Source: Oxalobacteraceae bacterium (lineage in GTDB: Bacteria; Pseudomonadota; Gammaproteobacteria; Burkholderiales; Burkholderiaceae_D). Taken from it: a stretch of 38,677 nucleotides of DNA. The notes under the pieces are model-generated. The model searched no databases, was not told the origin of the DNA, and saw only the letters and a list, made by a program, of their open reading frames with translations. The stretch spans positions 1 through 38,677 of the forward strand of contig JAUYNR010000031.1 of assembly GCA_030698225.1 (NCBI GenBank). Reading direction: 5' to 3'. The position numbers and the translations under genes were made by a program. This document shows positions 25,606-34,175 of this stretch, piece by piece (position 1 is the first letter of the stretch; each line of letters opens with the position of its first letter).

Positions 25606-25977
25606 TTACCTGCGGAAAGCCGCCCAGGCCACCAGCGCCCACGCGATCAGGAACGCAGCGCCGCCGATCGGCGTGATCGCGCCCAGCACGCGCATGCCGC
25701 TGATTGCCAACGCATACAGGCTGCCGCTGAACACCACTATCCCGGCCAGCATCGCGATCCCGGCCCAGCCCAGCAGCGCCGGGTTAAAACGCGGCATCAG
25801 CATCGCGATCACGAACAAGCCGAGTGCGTGCGCGATCTGGTAAGTGACCGCGGTATGCCAGACCGCCAGCAAGTCGCTGCTCAGGATATTTTTCAGCCCA
25901 TGCGCACCGAAAGCGCCGGCAGCCACCGCGATGAACATATTGACGGCAGCGGCGATGACCAGGGAACGTTCATTCAT
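25606..25977 (-). CDS. DUF423 (YgdD-like) inner-membrane protein
   Basis: This 123-residue protein has four predicted membrane helices. It contains the family motif AGAFGAHGLK near residue 20, WHTAVTYQIAHALGLF, GIVVFSGSLYALAISG and the ending PIGGAAFLIAWALVAWAAFR. DUF423 proteins are widespread inner-membrane proteins of unknown function. It is a single gene bracketed by two same-orientation copies of the dispersed element (25537 and 26017), with mutY further upstream on the same strand. Confidence 0.92.
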   Translation of the reverse strand: MNERSLVIAAAVNMFIAVAAGAFGAHGLKNILSSDLLAVWHTAVTYQIAHALGLFVIAMLMPRFNPALLGWAGIAMLAGIVVFSGSLYALAISGMRVLGAITPIGGAAFLIAWALVAWAAFRR

Positions 25978-26002
25978 GCGGATTCCGATACTGATGATTA
26001 AT

Positions 26003-26087
26003 AAATACTACTATTTGTATTTTTCAAGTCACAATGAATATATGCGGTAACTGCATGATATTTGACCATACTCCATAAAAAATACAA
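26003..26087 (+). repeat. Dispersed 'GTATTT-ATGCGG-ATACCC' element, copy E
   Basis: AAATAC is at 26003, GTATTT at 26017, ATGCGG at 26042 and ATACTCC at 26068, with spacers of 8, 19 and 20 nt. It continues into AAAAAATACAA (26077-26087), which is the inverse of TTGTATTTTT at its start, so this copy has terminal inverted repeats. Copy F shares this end, forming a subfamily. Confidence 0.86.
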
Positions 26088-26140
26088 TATTCAGTATATA
26101 TTCCGTGCAGGAGCCGGTTGCGGACCCGGAATGGCGCCGC

Positions 26141-27310
26141 TCAGCCGCTTTGCAACGGCGTTCCGGCCACCTCGAACAGCCCCAGCAGCAGTTTCTTGAC
26201 CGGCGCCGGCAGCGGCGCGCCGCCCAGTTGGCTTTGTGCATACCAGACGTGGCTGTCCTGCCCGACCGGCGTCAAACGGCGCGCCAGCCTGACACGGTAC
26301 GGCGTGACCTGCAGCTTGAAGTGGGTAAAGCCGTGGGAGAACGATGGCAATTGCTCGCAAGTTCCGATGCTGCCGAACGGCGCGACGATGCGCGCCACCG
26401 ATTGCGCAAATTGCAGCGGGTCCGGCAACTGCGCCGGATCCAGCGCGGTCTGGCCGTCGACTTCCGGCAACGACAGCAGGCCGCCCCAGATTCCGCTGTC
26501 CGGGCGTTGCTGCAACAGCACCTGATCTGCGTCGGTAATGACCAGCAGCGCGGTCTGCTTGTGCGGCAGCGCCGGCTTCGGTTTGCGCATCGGCAATAGT
26601 TCGACCCGATCGCTGGCATGCGCGGCGCAGCGCGGCAGCAGCGGGCATCTGTCGCAGGCCGGTTTGCTGCGCGTGCAGAGCGTCGCGCCCAGATCCATCA
26701 AGCCCTGGGTGTAAGCCTCGATCTCGCTGTCCGGCAGCAGCGCTTGCGCACGCAGCCAGAGCACATCCTCGACCGGTTTGGCGCCGGGATAGCCGTCGAT
26801 CCCGAACACCCGCACCAGCACGCGCTTGACGTTGGCGTCCAGGATCGCGGCCCGCACTCCGTGCGAGAATGCGGCAATGGCGGCGGCGGTGGAACGGCCG
26901 ATGCCGGGCAGTTCGGCCAGCAGCGCGGGGTCGGCCGGGAAAACCCCGCCATACTCCGCCACCACGCGCTGCGCGCAGCGGTGCAAATTGCGCGCACGCG
27001 AATAATAGCCGAGGCCGCTCCAGTGCGACATCACCGCGTCGGCGGGCGCTGCGGCAAGCGAGAACAGATCGGGAAAACGGATCAGGAAGCGGCCGTAATA
27101 CGGAATCACCGCAGCGACCTGGGTCTGCTGCAACATGATTTCGGACAGCCAGATGCGGTAGGCGTCGCGCGTGTTTTGCCACGGTAGCAGATGACGGCCG
27201 TGTTTCTTTTGCCATTCGATGACGCCGGCGGAAAAATCGGGATCGATCAAGTCATCGATGCGCTGCCCATCAGCGCCGGCAGCGGCGCCGGTCTTCGGGT
27301 GTTTGACCAA
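26141..27310 (-). CDS. mutY: Adenine DNA glycosylase
   Basis: This 389-residue protein has a helix-hairpin-helix-GPD glycosylase core (LPWQNTRDAYRIWLSEIMLQQTQV; catalytic Glu in this segment; LPGIGRSTAAAIAAF; catalytic Asp in ILDANVKRVL), a [4Fe-4S] loop with the C-x6-C-x2-C-x5-C pattern (CTRSKPACDRCPLLPRC) and a C-terminal NUDIX-like domain that recognises 8-oxoG. It removes A mispaired with 8-oxoG. The most likely start is TTG 27310, directly abutting the GTPase stop (TAATTG) with GAGG 8 nt upstream; no in-frame ATG lies before the core domain. Translational coupling to the dynamin-like gene is therefore likely. Confidence 0.94.
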   Translation of the reverse strand: MVKHPKTGAAAGADGQRIDDLIDPDFSAGVIEWQKKHGRHLLPWQNTRDAYRIWLSEIMLQQTQVAAVIPYYGRFLIRFPDLFSLAAAPADAVMSHWSGLGYYSRARNLHRCAQRVVAEYGGVFPADPALLAELPGIGRSTAAAIAAFSHGVRAAILDANVKRVLVRVFGIDGYPGAKPVEDVLWLRAQALLPDSEIEAYTQGLMDLGATLCTRSKPACDRCPLLPRCAAHASDRVELLPMRKPKPALPHKQTALLVITDADQVLLQQRPDSGIWGGLLSLPEVDGQTALDPAQLPDPLQFAQSVARIVAPFGSIGTCEQLPSFSHGFTHFKLQVTPYRVRLARRLTPVGQDSHVWYAQSQLGGAPLPAPVKKLLLGLFEVAGTPLQSG

Positions 27311-29248
27311 TTACGCGGCCTCGAGCAACGGTACCGCATCGGTGGCCAGTGCGGTCATCAATGTGCTCTGCAATTGCAGCATCGTGTCTTTCTCGACCTG
27401 CAATTCGGCCTGCAGCGCCTCGATGGCCTGGATCTTTTCTTCCAGGCTATCGGTCGCCAGGTGGATGCGCTGGATCGACTGCAGGCGCCGCTTCAGCTGG
27501 CTCTTGTGCTCGCGGATCTGGGCTTCGAGCGGTGCCATGATGACTTTCAGCCAGGCTTCGACGTCGCGGTTGGCCTGCAGGAAGCTGTGCTTGACGCGCG
27601 AGACGATCGTGTCGAAAAATTTCTGCATCAGCACCACCTGCGGCGTGGTCAGGATGACCGCAGTGCCGAACTGCTTGTGATATACGCTCTCTATCAGTTC
27701 GATCTCGTTGCGGTATTTCTGCAGCGAGAACGGCATCGGCATCGATACCGCCAAGCCGTGTTCGGTCGAAAACTTGCGGTACATGACCGTCATCATTTCA
27801 GAGATTTCCTCGGTCTTTTGCCCGGACAGCGCCAGATGGTGCCTGGCCCGGTCGAAAAACACGCGCACCGCCTGGCGCAGGCCGATCGAAAAATTGCTGC
27901 GCTGCATCGCATCGCGCGCGCTCACGATGTCTTCCTTGAGGATCTCCATGCCGAGACTGGTAAACACCTCCATCGACAGGCGGGTGAAAACCCCGCGCGT
28001 GCCCTGCAGCTTCAGCAGGCTTTCATCGAATTCCTTCTTCTCCACGTCGATGCGCTGCATCATGTGTTCGATCACCCTGCGATTCTTGCCGCGCAAGCCT
28101 TTCAGTTCCGCCAGTTGCCCGGTGACATTGCGCGCGCGCGACAACAGCACCGCCAGGTGTGCGGCAGCCATGGCTTCGATTTCACTCGCCAACTGGGCCC
28201 GGATGATTTCCTTCTTGGCCGGGATCAGCGCATTCGATAATGCATCTTCCAGCGCCGGCAATCGGCTCCTGGCCAGCAATTGCGGGTCGCGGTTGATCTT
28301 GCCGACCAGCCCTTTTTGCGCCGACACCGGGAACACCTGCTTGTCCGGCAATGCCAGCATCTGCGTGACGCTGGCGACCTGGCGCTCGATTTGCCGCTCC
28401 ACCTCTTCCGGACTGCGCAATTCATCCCACATGCTGTCGATCTTGTTGAGCACCACCATGCGCCCGGGGCCGGCGCCGATATGGTTGCGCCAGACCTCGA
28501 TGTCGCTCTTGGTGACACCGGTATCGGCGGCCAGCACGAACAGCACAGCATGGGCGTTCGGGATCAGGTTCAGTGTCAGTTCAGGCTCGGTGCCGATCGC
28601 ATTCAGGCCCGGCGTATCGATGATGATCAAGCCCTGTTTCAGCAATGGATGCGGAAAATTCACGATCGCGTGCCGCCACTGGGAAATCTCGACCTGCCCC
28701 TGGGCGTCGACCGTCATGCCGTCATCCGGATTGTCGGCGTCGAACAGGCCGTACCTGGTCGCCTCCTCGACCGGCACGCGCTTGGTCAGGCTGACCTGCT
28801 TGAATGCCTCCAGCATGCCGTCGGACGACGAGATGTCCAGCGGCAGCACGGTCCAGACCTGGCTTTGCGCCTTGAAATCGCTGGTGGAATGGATCTCGGC
28901 CCGGGTTTCGATCGGCAACAGGCGGATCGAAGGCGGAAAGGTTTCGTCGTACAGCAGTTCGGTCGGGCACATGGTGGTGCGGCCGGCCGCGGACGGCAGG
29001 ATGCGCTGTCCGTAATCGGCAAAGAAAATCGCATTGATCAGCTCCGACTTGCCGCGCGAGAATTCAGCCACGAAAGCGATCGACAGCTTGTCGTCGGCCA
29101 GCTTGCCCAGCAAGCGGGCGATGCGCTGCTCGCTTGCGGTATCCGACAGTTGCGACTGGCCGGTCCATTTGCGGTAATGTCCCAGCGCTGCCGCCACCTG
29201 CAAACGCCACTCGCTGTACGCTTCGAATTTCCTGATCAGGTTGCTCAT
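27311..29248 (-). CDS. Dynamin-like GTPase
   Basis: The 645-residue protein has a large N-terminal GTPase domain: P-loop AEFSRGKSELINAI (first Gly of the consensus replaced by Ala), switch-I Thr in GRTTMCPTEL, DTPGLNAIG (G3) and LNKIDSMWD (G4). The remainder is helical and coiled-coil, ending with a long amphipathic coil (about 575-635). No clear membrane helix is visible. Bacterial dynamin-like proteins remodel or protect membranes, but the function of this subgroup is unknown. It sits between mutM (48 nt upstream) and mutY (immediately downstream). GGAGCA lies 3-8 nt before the ATG. Confidence 0.9.
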   Translation of the reverse strand: MSNLIRKFEAYSEWRLQVAAALGHYRKWTGQSQLSDTASEQRIARLLGKLADDKLSIAFVAEFSRGKSELINAIFFADYGQRILPSAAGRTTMCPTELLYDETFPPSIRLLPIETRAEIHSTSDFKAQSQVWTVLPLDISSSDGMLEAFKQVSLTKRVPVEEATRYGLFDADNPDDGMTVDAQGQVEISQWRHAIVNFPHPLLKQGLIIIDTPGLNAIGTEPELTLNLIPNAHAVLFVLAADTGVTKSDIEVWRNHIGAGPGRMVVLNKIDSMWDELRSPEEVERQIERQVASVTQMLALPDKQVFPVSAQKGLVGKINRDPQLLARSRLPALEDALSNALIPAKKEIIRAQLASEIEAMAAAHLAVLLSRARNVTGQLAELKGLRGKNRRVIEHMMQRIDVEKKEFDESLLKLQGTRGVFTRLSMEVFTSLGMEILKEDIVSARDAMQRSNFSIGLRQAVRVFFDRARHHLALSGQKTEEISEMMTVMYRKFSTEHGLAVSMPMPFSLQKYRNEIELIESVYHKQFGTAVILTTPQVVLMQKFFDTIVSRVKHSFLQANRDVEAWLKVIMAPLEAQIREHKSQLKRRLQSIQRIHLATDSLEEKIQAIEALQAELQVEKDTMLQLQSTLMTALATDAVPLLEAA

Positions 29249-29296
29249 GTTGCTCCAAACAAATCTATTTGACTGCGCTCAATCTAGCACTCGCGC

Positions 29297-30118
29297 TTAC
29301 TTTTGACAATTTACACAGTAAAACGTCGAGCGCTGCCCCTGCCGGATCTGCCGGATTGCCCCGCCGCAGACCCGACACGCGGCATTTGCGCGATCATAGA
29401 CGAAATACGACTGCTGAAAATACCCGCTCTGGCCGTCGGCGCCGACGAAATCGCGCAAGGTGCTGCCGCCTTGGGCAATCGCGTCCGCCAGTATCGCCCG
29501 GATCGCGTCCGCCAGCTTCTCGTAACGCGCCAGGCCGATGCGGTGGGCCGATGTCTTCGGGTTGATGCCGGCCCGAAACAGACTCTCGGAAGCATAGATA
29601 TTGCCGACCCCGACCACGATATCGCCGGCCAGCAACACTTGCTTGATCGCAGCGCGCCGCAGTCGGGTCTGCCGGTACAGCATCGGACCCGAAAAGTCGG
29701 CGCCGAAAGGCTCCACTCCCAGCCCGCGCAACAACAGGTGCTGCCCGACGTCGCCATCCCGGGCCGGATGCCACAAAACTGCACCGAAGCGGCGCGGATC
29801 GGTCAGCCGCAACAATTGGCTGCCGACCTGCAGATCGAAATGGTCGTGTTTCTGCGGCGCGCTGCCCAGCGGCAGGATGCGCAAATGGCCGGACATGCCC
29901 AGATGGATGATCAGCGTGCCATGCCCGAAACCTATCAGCAGGTATTTGCCGCGCCGCCCGGTCAGACCGATGCTGCGGCCGCACAGCAAAGCGGGCAGAT
30001 CGTCGGGAAAAGGCCAGCGCAAGCCGGCGCGGCGCAACACCACGCCGGTCACTTTCTGCCCCTCCAGATAAGGTGCAACACCGCGCCGGGTGACTTCAAC
30101 TTCTGGTAATTCTGGCAT
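29297..30118 (-). CDS. mutM: Formamidopyrimidine-DNA glycosylase
   Basis: This 273-residue enzyme begins [12 protein letters not shown], with catalytic Pro1 after Met removal and Glu2. It has the helix-two-turn-helix region ([16 protein letters not shown]) and a C-terminal zinc finger with CRVCGG and CVNCQK. It excises 8-oxoguanine and formamidopyrimidines. ATG 30118 is fixed by the required N-terminal Pro; an upstream in-frame extension is rejected. It is followed on the same strand by the dynamin-like GTPase and mutY, so the two GO-system glycosylases are probably in one transcript. It is divergent from the TPR lipoprotein gene. Confidence 0.96.
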   Translation of the reverse strand: MPELPEVEVTRRGVAPYLEGQKVTGVVLRRAGLRWPFPDDLPALLCGRSIGLTGRRGKYLLIGFGHGTLIIHLGMSGHLRILPLGSAPQKHDHFDLQVGSQLLRLTDPRRFGAVLWHPARDGDVGQHLLLRGLGVEPFGADFSGPMLYRQTRLRRAAIKQVLLAGDIVVGVGNIYASESLFRAGINPKTSAHRIGLARYEKLADAIRAILADAIAQGGSTLRDFVGADGQSGYFQQSYFVYDRANAACRVCGGAIRQIRQGQRSTFYCVNCQK

Positions 30119-30242
30119 GATGGGATTGAATGTGAATAAGCACGCACAATACACAAGTTACGGTGACAATGCTCAACCCGCCGGGAAGCGGTTGAGCGTA
30201 AAATCGGCGCTCGCGCCTTAGTATTCTTGTCAGGATTATCAC

Positions 30243-32066
30243 TTGAAAAACACCATCCTCATTGCAAGCCTGTCGCTCATGCTAGCGGCATGCGCGGCCG
30301 TGCAGCCTGAAACCGCCACCGCGCCACAAGCCGAAACTGAAGCAACTGCAGAGCCGGTCGCCAGCGGCCTGCCGCAAGGCCATCCGGAGCTGGACCAAGC
30401 CGACACCGGGCCGGCTCCAGAGGCCATTCAAGACCCGCTTCCGGCAGCGACGCTGACGAATGAAATCCTGTTCAAGCTGCTGGCGGCCGAAATCGCCTAT
30501 CAGCGCGACCAGTGGCAAGCCGCCTATATCGCTGTTCTGGGCGTGGCCCAGGAAACGCGCGACCCGCGCATCGCCCGGCGCGCGGCGGAAATTGCGATGA
30601 GCGCAAGCCAACCCGCCGAGGCACTGGCGGCGATCCGCTTGTGGCGCGAACTGGCGCCGCACGCCGAAGCAGCAGCGCAGCTATACCTCGGACTGGTGAT
30701 CCTGTCCGACAATCCGGCCGAGGCGCAGCCGACGCTCGCACAGCGGCTTGCGGCGGCCAGCCCGCAAGAGCGCGGCGAGCTGATTACTCAGATCCAGCGC
30801 CTGCTGCTGCGCGCCGGCAACAAGACTACCGCCTTCAACATGCTGGAGCAGTTGCTGGCGCCTTATGCCGGCTTGCCGCAGACGCCGCTGGCACTGGCAC
30901 AAAGCGCACTTGCCAAGGGCGACCGGGAGCGCGCGCTGCAGGAGGCCGGCAGCGCGCTCAAGGCCGAGCCGGATTCCGAACTGGCGGTGCTGACGCTGGC
31001 TCAGATGAGCGCCGACCAGAATGCCGCGGTTGCAGTTCTCACGCAGTTCCTGGACAGCCACCCGCAAGCGCACGAAGTGCGCATCGCGTATGCGCGCATC
31101 CTGATCGAGCAAAAGCAGTTCGAGCCGGCGCGCAAGCAGTTCGAAGCCCTGCTCAAGGCGCAACCGCAGGATCCGGCAGTGATGTATGCACTGGGCATTC
31201 TGGGAGTGCAGGCCAACGACCTGGACAGCGCTGAAAAATACCTGGGCGCCTATGTCGCGGCGCTGGAACAGCTGCCGCACGAGCAGCGCGACCCGACTCA
31301 GGCGCTGCTGATCCTGGCCCAGATAGCAGAAGACCGCAAGGACTTTGCTGGCGCGCTGCGCTGGCTGGAAAAAATTGCGCCGGGCAAGCGGCAAAATCCG
31401 GCCTACTTCAGCGCATTGCTGAAACGGGCGCAACTGACCGCCAAGCAGGGCGACTTGCCGGCCGCGCAAAGACTGCTACAGCATCACGCCAGCGAGGACG
31501 CCCGGCAGCAGGTCCAGATCATAATGATGCAAGCGCTGATCCTGCGCGAGGCAGGCAAAGAGCGCGCTGCATTGGCTGCGCTGGAAGCCGGCCGCAAGCG
31601 TTTCCCGGACGATACCGACTTGCTGTACGACTACGCGATGACCGCAGAAAAACTGCGGCAGCACAAGCAGATGGAGGCCGCGCTGCGCCGCATCATCAAG
31701 CTTGAGCCACAGAAGCAGCACGCCTACAATGCGCTCGGCTACTCGCTGGCGGAGCGCAATCTGCGCCTGCCGGAAGCCCGCACGTTGATCGCCCGGGCAC
31801 TGGAACTGGCACCGGAAGACCCGTTCATCATGGACAGCATGGGCTGGGTCGAATTCCGACTCGGCAAGCTCAAGCAAGCCGAGACCCTGTTGCGCCGCGC
31901 CTACGCGCTGCGGCCGGACGTTGAAATCGGCACCCATCTGGGTGAAGTGCTGTGGGCAAGCGGTAAGAAAGACGAAGCGCAACAACTGTGGCGCGCAGCG
32001 CTTGCCAAGGATCCGGACAACCAAGCGCTGAAAAACACGCTGGCCCGACTCAAGATACAACTTTAG
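30243..32066 (+). CDS. TPR-repeat lipoprotein
   Basis: The 607-residue protein has a lipoprotein signal peptide (IASLSLMLAACAAV, lipobox LAAC, Cys near residue 17) and an Ala/Pro/Glu-rich linker. About 12 TPR-like helical repeats fill residues 75-600 (for example ILIEQKQFEPARKQFEALLKAQPQDPAVMYALG and LGYSLAERNLRLPEARTLIARALELAPEDPFIMDSMGW). It is probably an envelope scaffold; this gene precedes lolB and ispE in many betaproteobacteria. The start is TTG at 30243, with AGG 10 nt upstream; no in-frame ATG gives a signal peptide. Partners are unknown. Confidence 0.9.
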   Translation: MKNTILIASLSLMLAACAAVQPETATAPQAETEATAEPVASGLPQGHPELDQADTGPAPEAIQDPLPAATLTNEILFKLLAAEIAYQRDQWQAAYIAVLGVAQETRDPRIARRAAEIAMSASQPAEALAAIRLWRELAPHAEAAAQLYLGLVILSDNPAEAQPTLAQRLAAASPQERGELITQIQRLLLRAGNKTTAFNMLEQLLAPYAGLPQTPLALAQSALAKGDRERALQEAGSALKAEPDSELAVLTLAQMSADQNAAVAVLTQFLDSHPQAHEVRIAYARILIEQKQFEPARKQFEALLKAQPQDPAVMYALGILGVQANDLDSAEKYLGAYVAALEQLPHEQRDPTQALLILAQIAEDRKDFAGALRWLEKIAPGKRQNPAYFSALLKRAQLTAKQGDLPAAQRLLQHHASEDARQQVQIIMMQALILREAGKERAALAALEAGRKRFPDDTDLLYDYAMTAEKLRQHKQMEAALRRIIKLEPQKQHAYNALGYSLAERNLRLPEARTLIARALELAPEDPFIMDSMGWVEFRLGKLKQAETLLRRAYALRPDVEIGTHLGEVLWASGKKDEAQQLWRAALAKDPDNQALKNTLARLKIQL

Positions 32067-32085
32067 AAACTGCCTGATGGAAAAA

Positions 32086-32170
32086 ATATACTACATATCG
32101 TATTTTTCAATCTGCAATAAAATAATGCGGAAAATGCAGTGTTTATTGCCATACTCCAGAAAAAATACAA
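32086..32170 (+). repeat. Dispersed 'GTATTT-ATGCGG-ATACCC' element, copy F
   Basis: ATATAC is at 32086, GTATTT at 32100, ATGCGG at 32125 and ATACTCC at 32151, with spacers of 8, 19 and 20 nt, followed by AAAAAATACAA (32160-32170). It shares the inverted end GTATTTTT/AAAAAATAC and the ATACTCC variant with copy E. It lies between the TPR gene and lolB, which argues against starting lolB at an upstream ATG (32077). Confidence 0.86.
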
Positions 32171-32318
32171 TTGCAACGAACGGCCATGGCGAAAATCCCA
32201 CCCCAATACACGAAAGCGCCATGACCGCCCTCCCTTGCAGGGCGCACATTCGCTTGCAAGCGAATGTCGTTCAACAGGCGGGCAGCATACTGCCCGAAAC
32301 CCCTGCTTCACCCCCCAG

Positions 32319-32344
32319 CCCCTTTCCCGCCCGCGGGAGAGGGG
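32319..32344. repeat. CCCCTTTCCCGC palindromic repeat, copy 3
   Basis: CCCCTTTCCCGC and GCGGGAGAGGGG form a near-perfect hairpin ending 11 nt before the likely lolB start, so the right arm (GAGAGGGGAG) overlaps the presumed ribosome binding site. Folding of this hairpin could limit lolB translation. Confidence 0.6.
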
Positions 32345-32355
32345 AGCGAAGTGAA

Positions 32356-33003
32356 TTGCTACGCGACTTTCACGTTAACAAATCAGGAACCACGGCACGG
32401 CTGCGTGCGCTGGCCTGCCTGCTGGCGCTGCAACTGGCCGGCTGCGCGACCCCGCCCGGCTTGCCGGACGGCGCCGTCAGCGCCGTCACCGCACCCGGCT
32501 ATCACGCCGCGATCGAACTTGGCGGCCGGCTCACGGTACGCTACCAGCGCAACGGCCAGGACGAAGCGATGCATGGCAGCTTCGCGTGGTCGCAAACCGC
32601 TGCGCGCACCCTGGTTACGCTGAGTTCGCCGCTCGGCCAAACGCTGGCCACCATTGAATTGACGCCGCAAGGCGCCACCCTGATCCAGCCCGGCCAGCCT
32701 GCGCGCAGCGCGGCCGACGCCGACGCACTGGCCGCCGACGCTTTCGGCTGGCCGCTGCCGGTGGCCAATCTGCGCAACTGGCTGCAGGGCTATACGCTCG
32801 ACGCGCACGGTCGGCGCATCGCGGCCGCCGGCAGCGCCGAGCCGATCCGCACGCCCGACGACTGGCAGATCCAGTATCCAGCCTGGCAGCAAGGCGGCAG
32901 CGGGGCCGCCCATCCCAAACGCATCGACCTCGCGCGCCGCACCGCCGAGGCCGGCGAGATCGCGATTCGCATCGTCATCGACAGCTGGCAGCCGCGTTCA
33001 TGA
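32356..33003 (+). CDS. lolB: Outer-membrane lipoprotein receptor LolB
   Basis: The lipoprotein of about 215 residues has a signal sequence ending LLALQLAGC (lipobox LAGC) and the LolB pattern: [60 protein letters not shown] and a C-terminal basic strand (KRIDLARR). It accepts lipoproteins from LolA and inserts them in the outer membrane. The start is not obvious: no ATG gives a sensible signal peptide, and TTG 32356 with GAGGGGAG upstream is my choice; a CTG at 32401 is another option. Its stop overlaps the ispE start (ATGA). Confidence 0.85.
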   Translation: MLRDFHVNKSGTTARLRALACLLALQLAGCATPPGLPDGAVSAVTAPGYHAAIELGGRLTVRYQRNGQDEAMHGSFAWSQTAARTLVTLSSPLGQTLATIELTPQGATLIQPGQPARSAADADALAADAFGWPLPVANLRNWLQGYTLDAHGRRIAAAGSAEPIRTPDDWQIQYPAWQQGGSGAAHPKRIDLARRTAEAGEIAIRIVIDSWQPRS

Positions 33004-33884
33004 CGCTGCCGACGGCGCCGCCGCGCACGCTGAAAAACTGCCCGGCTCCGGCCAAATTGAACCTTTTTTTGCACGTCACCGGACGCCGCCCGGACGGCTA
33101 CCACTTGCTGCAAACGGCATTCCAGCTGCTCGACTTCGGCGACACGTTGCATTTTGCGCTGCGCGACGATGACCGCATCGAGCGCAGCAGCGCACTGCCC
33201 GGCGTGCCGCAGGAATCGGATCTGACCGTGCGCGCGGCCCGCCTGCTGCAAACCGCCGGCAGCGAAAAGCTCGGCCGGCCGCTGGCCGGCGCTGACATCG
33301 CGCTGGAAAAACGCTTGCCGATGGGCGGCGGCCTGGGCGGTGGCTCGTCGGACGCCGCCACCACGCTGATCGCGCTCAACCATTTGTGGCAAACCGGTTT
33401 CAGCCGCGCCGAGCTGATGACGCTCGGCCTGCGGCTCGGCGCCGACGTGCCTTTTTTCCTGTTCGGACAAAACGCGTTTGCCGAAGGCGTGGGCGAAGTG
33501 CTGAGCCCAATTGAAACTCCCGCCTGCTGGTATGTCGTCATCGAACCCGGTGTATCCATTCCCACCGCGGCGATATTTAACGCAAAAGATTTGACAAGGG
33601 ATACAAATCTGGTCAAAATAGCGAACTTTTCAAAGGCACCAAAAAGCTTTGGAAGAAACGATCTGCAAGCGGTGGCCAGTGCGCTGTTTCCGGAAGTTTT
33701 TAACGCGATAGAGTGGTTAAAAAAATTCGGAGATGCTAGAATGACTGGCTCCGGTTCCTGCGTGTTCTGCTCGGTAGATCAAGAGCATCAGGCCAGCGAA
33801 GTACTGAAAACAGTACCGCCGCACTGGAAAGCATGGAAAGCCAGGGCGATTGCGCAACATCCGCTGGCGCATTTGCTAAGTTAG
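33000..33884 (+). CDS. ispE: 4-diphosphocytidyl-2-C-methyl-D-erythritol kinase
   Basis: This 294-residue GHMP kinase has [22 protein letters not shown], the ATP-binding [17 protein letters not shown] loop and [12 protein letters not shown] near the C-terminus. It phosphorylates CDP-ME in the MEP isoprenoid pathway. It is translationally coupled to lolB. The 3' third (about 33570-33750) is clearly more AT-rich and A-heavy than the 5' part and the flanking genes, although the reading frame and family motifs run through it. Confidence 0.95.
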   Translation: MTLPTAPPRTLKNCPAPAKLNLFLHVTGRRPDGYHLLQTAFQLLDFGDTLHFALRDDDRIERSSALPGVPQESDLTVRAARLLQTAGSEKLGRPLAGADIALEKRLPMGGGLGGGSSDAATTLIALNHLWQTGFSRAELMTLGLRLGADVPFFLFGQNAFAEGVGEVLSPIETPACWYVVIEPGVSIPTAAIFNAKDLTRDTNLVKIANFSKAPKSFGRNDLQAVASALFPEVFNAIEWLKKFGDARMTGSGSCVFCSVDQEHQASEVLKTVPPHWKAWKARAIAQHPLAHLLS

Positions 33885-33987
33885 GTTAGAAGTAAGGAAT
33901 TGGTTTGACGTTGAATATATTGATAAATTTCGCAGATGCAGTTGCAGGTGCGGCTTCAGATACAAGACGGCGGACAATCGGTTGTGT

Positions 33988-34064
33988 AGGGGAATCGCCA
34001 AGTCGGTTAAGGCACTGGATTTTGATTCCAGCATTCGAAGGTTCGAATCCTTCTTCCCCTGCCA
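33988..34064 (+). tRNA. tRNA-Gln (UUG)
   Basis: This is a full 77-nt cloverleaf: acceptor AGGGGAA/TTCCCCT, D-arm GCCAAG...GGC, anticodon stem CTGGA/TCCAG with loop TTTTGAT (anticodon TTG at 34022-34024), T-arm GAAGG-TTCGAAT-CCTTC, discriminator G and encoded CCA. It sits between ispE and prs, the usual betaproteobacterial position. Confidence 0.97.
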
Positions 34065-34097
34065 GTAAGTCATATAAAAAGCAAAATATAGTATAAG

Positions 34098-34142
34098 AGC
34101 CGCCGACGTAAGACTGATCCAGTCCTGCGTCGGTGGCTTTTA
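34098..34142 (+). terminator. Hairpin terminator or attenuator between tRNA-Gln and prs
   Basis: AGCCGCCGACG (34098-34108) pairs with CGTCGGTGGCT (34128-34138), followed by a T run. The loop contains a second stem, GACTG/CAGTC. It ends 34 nt before the prs start. It could end the tRNA transcript, or reduce readthrough into prs. Confidence 0.75.
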
Positions 34143-34175
34143 ATCCTTTTAACGACTGCAATCAGGCACTATTCC

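Noticed and set aside
405..32170. CRISPR array
   Set aside because: The element copies are kilobases apart with no spacer periodicity and no cas genes.
32077..32355. lolB starting at ATG 32077
   Set aside because: The extension would translate the dispersed element and a palindromic repeat and would bury the lipobox about 120 residues into the protein.
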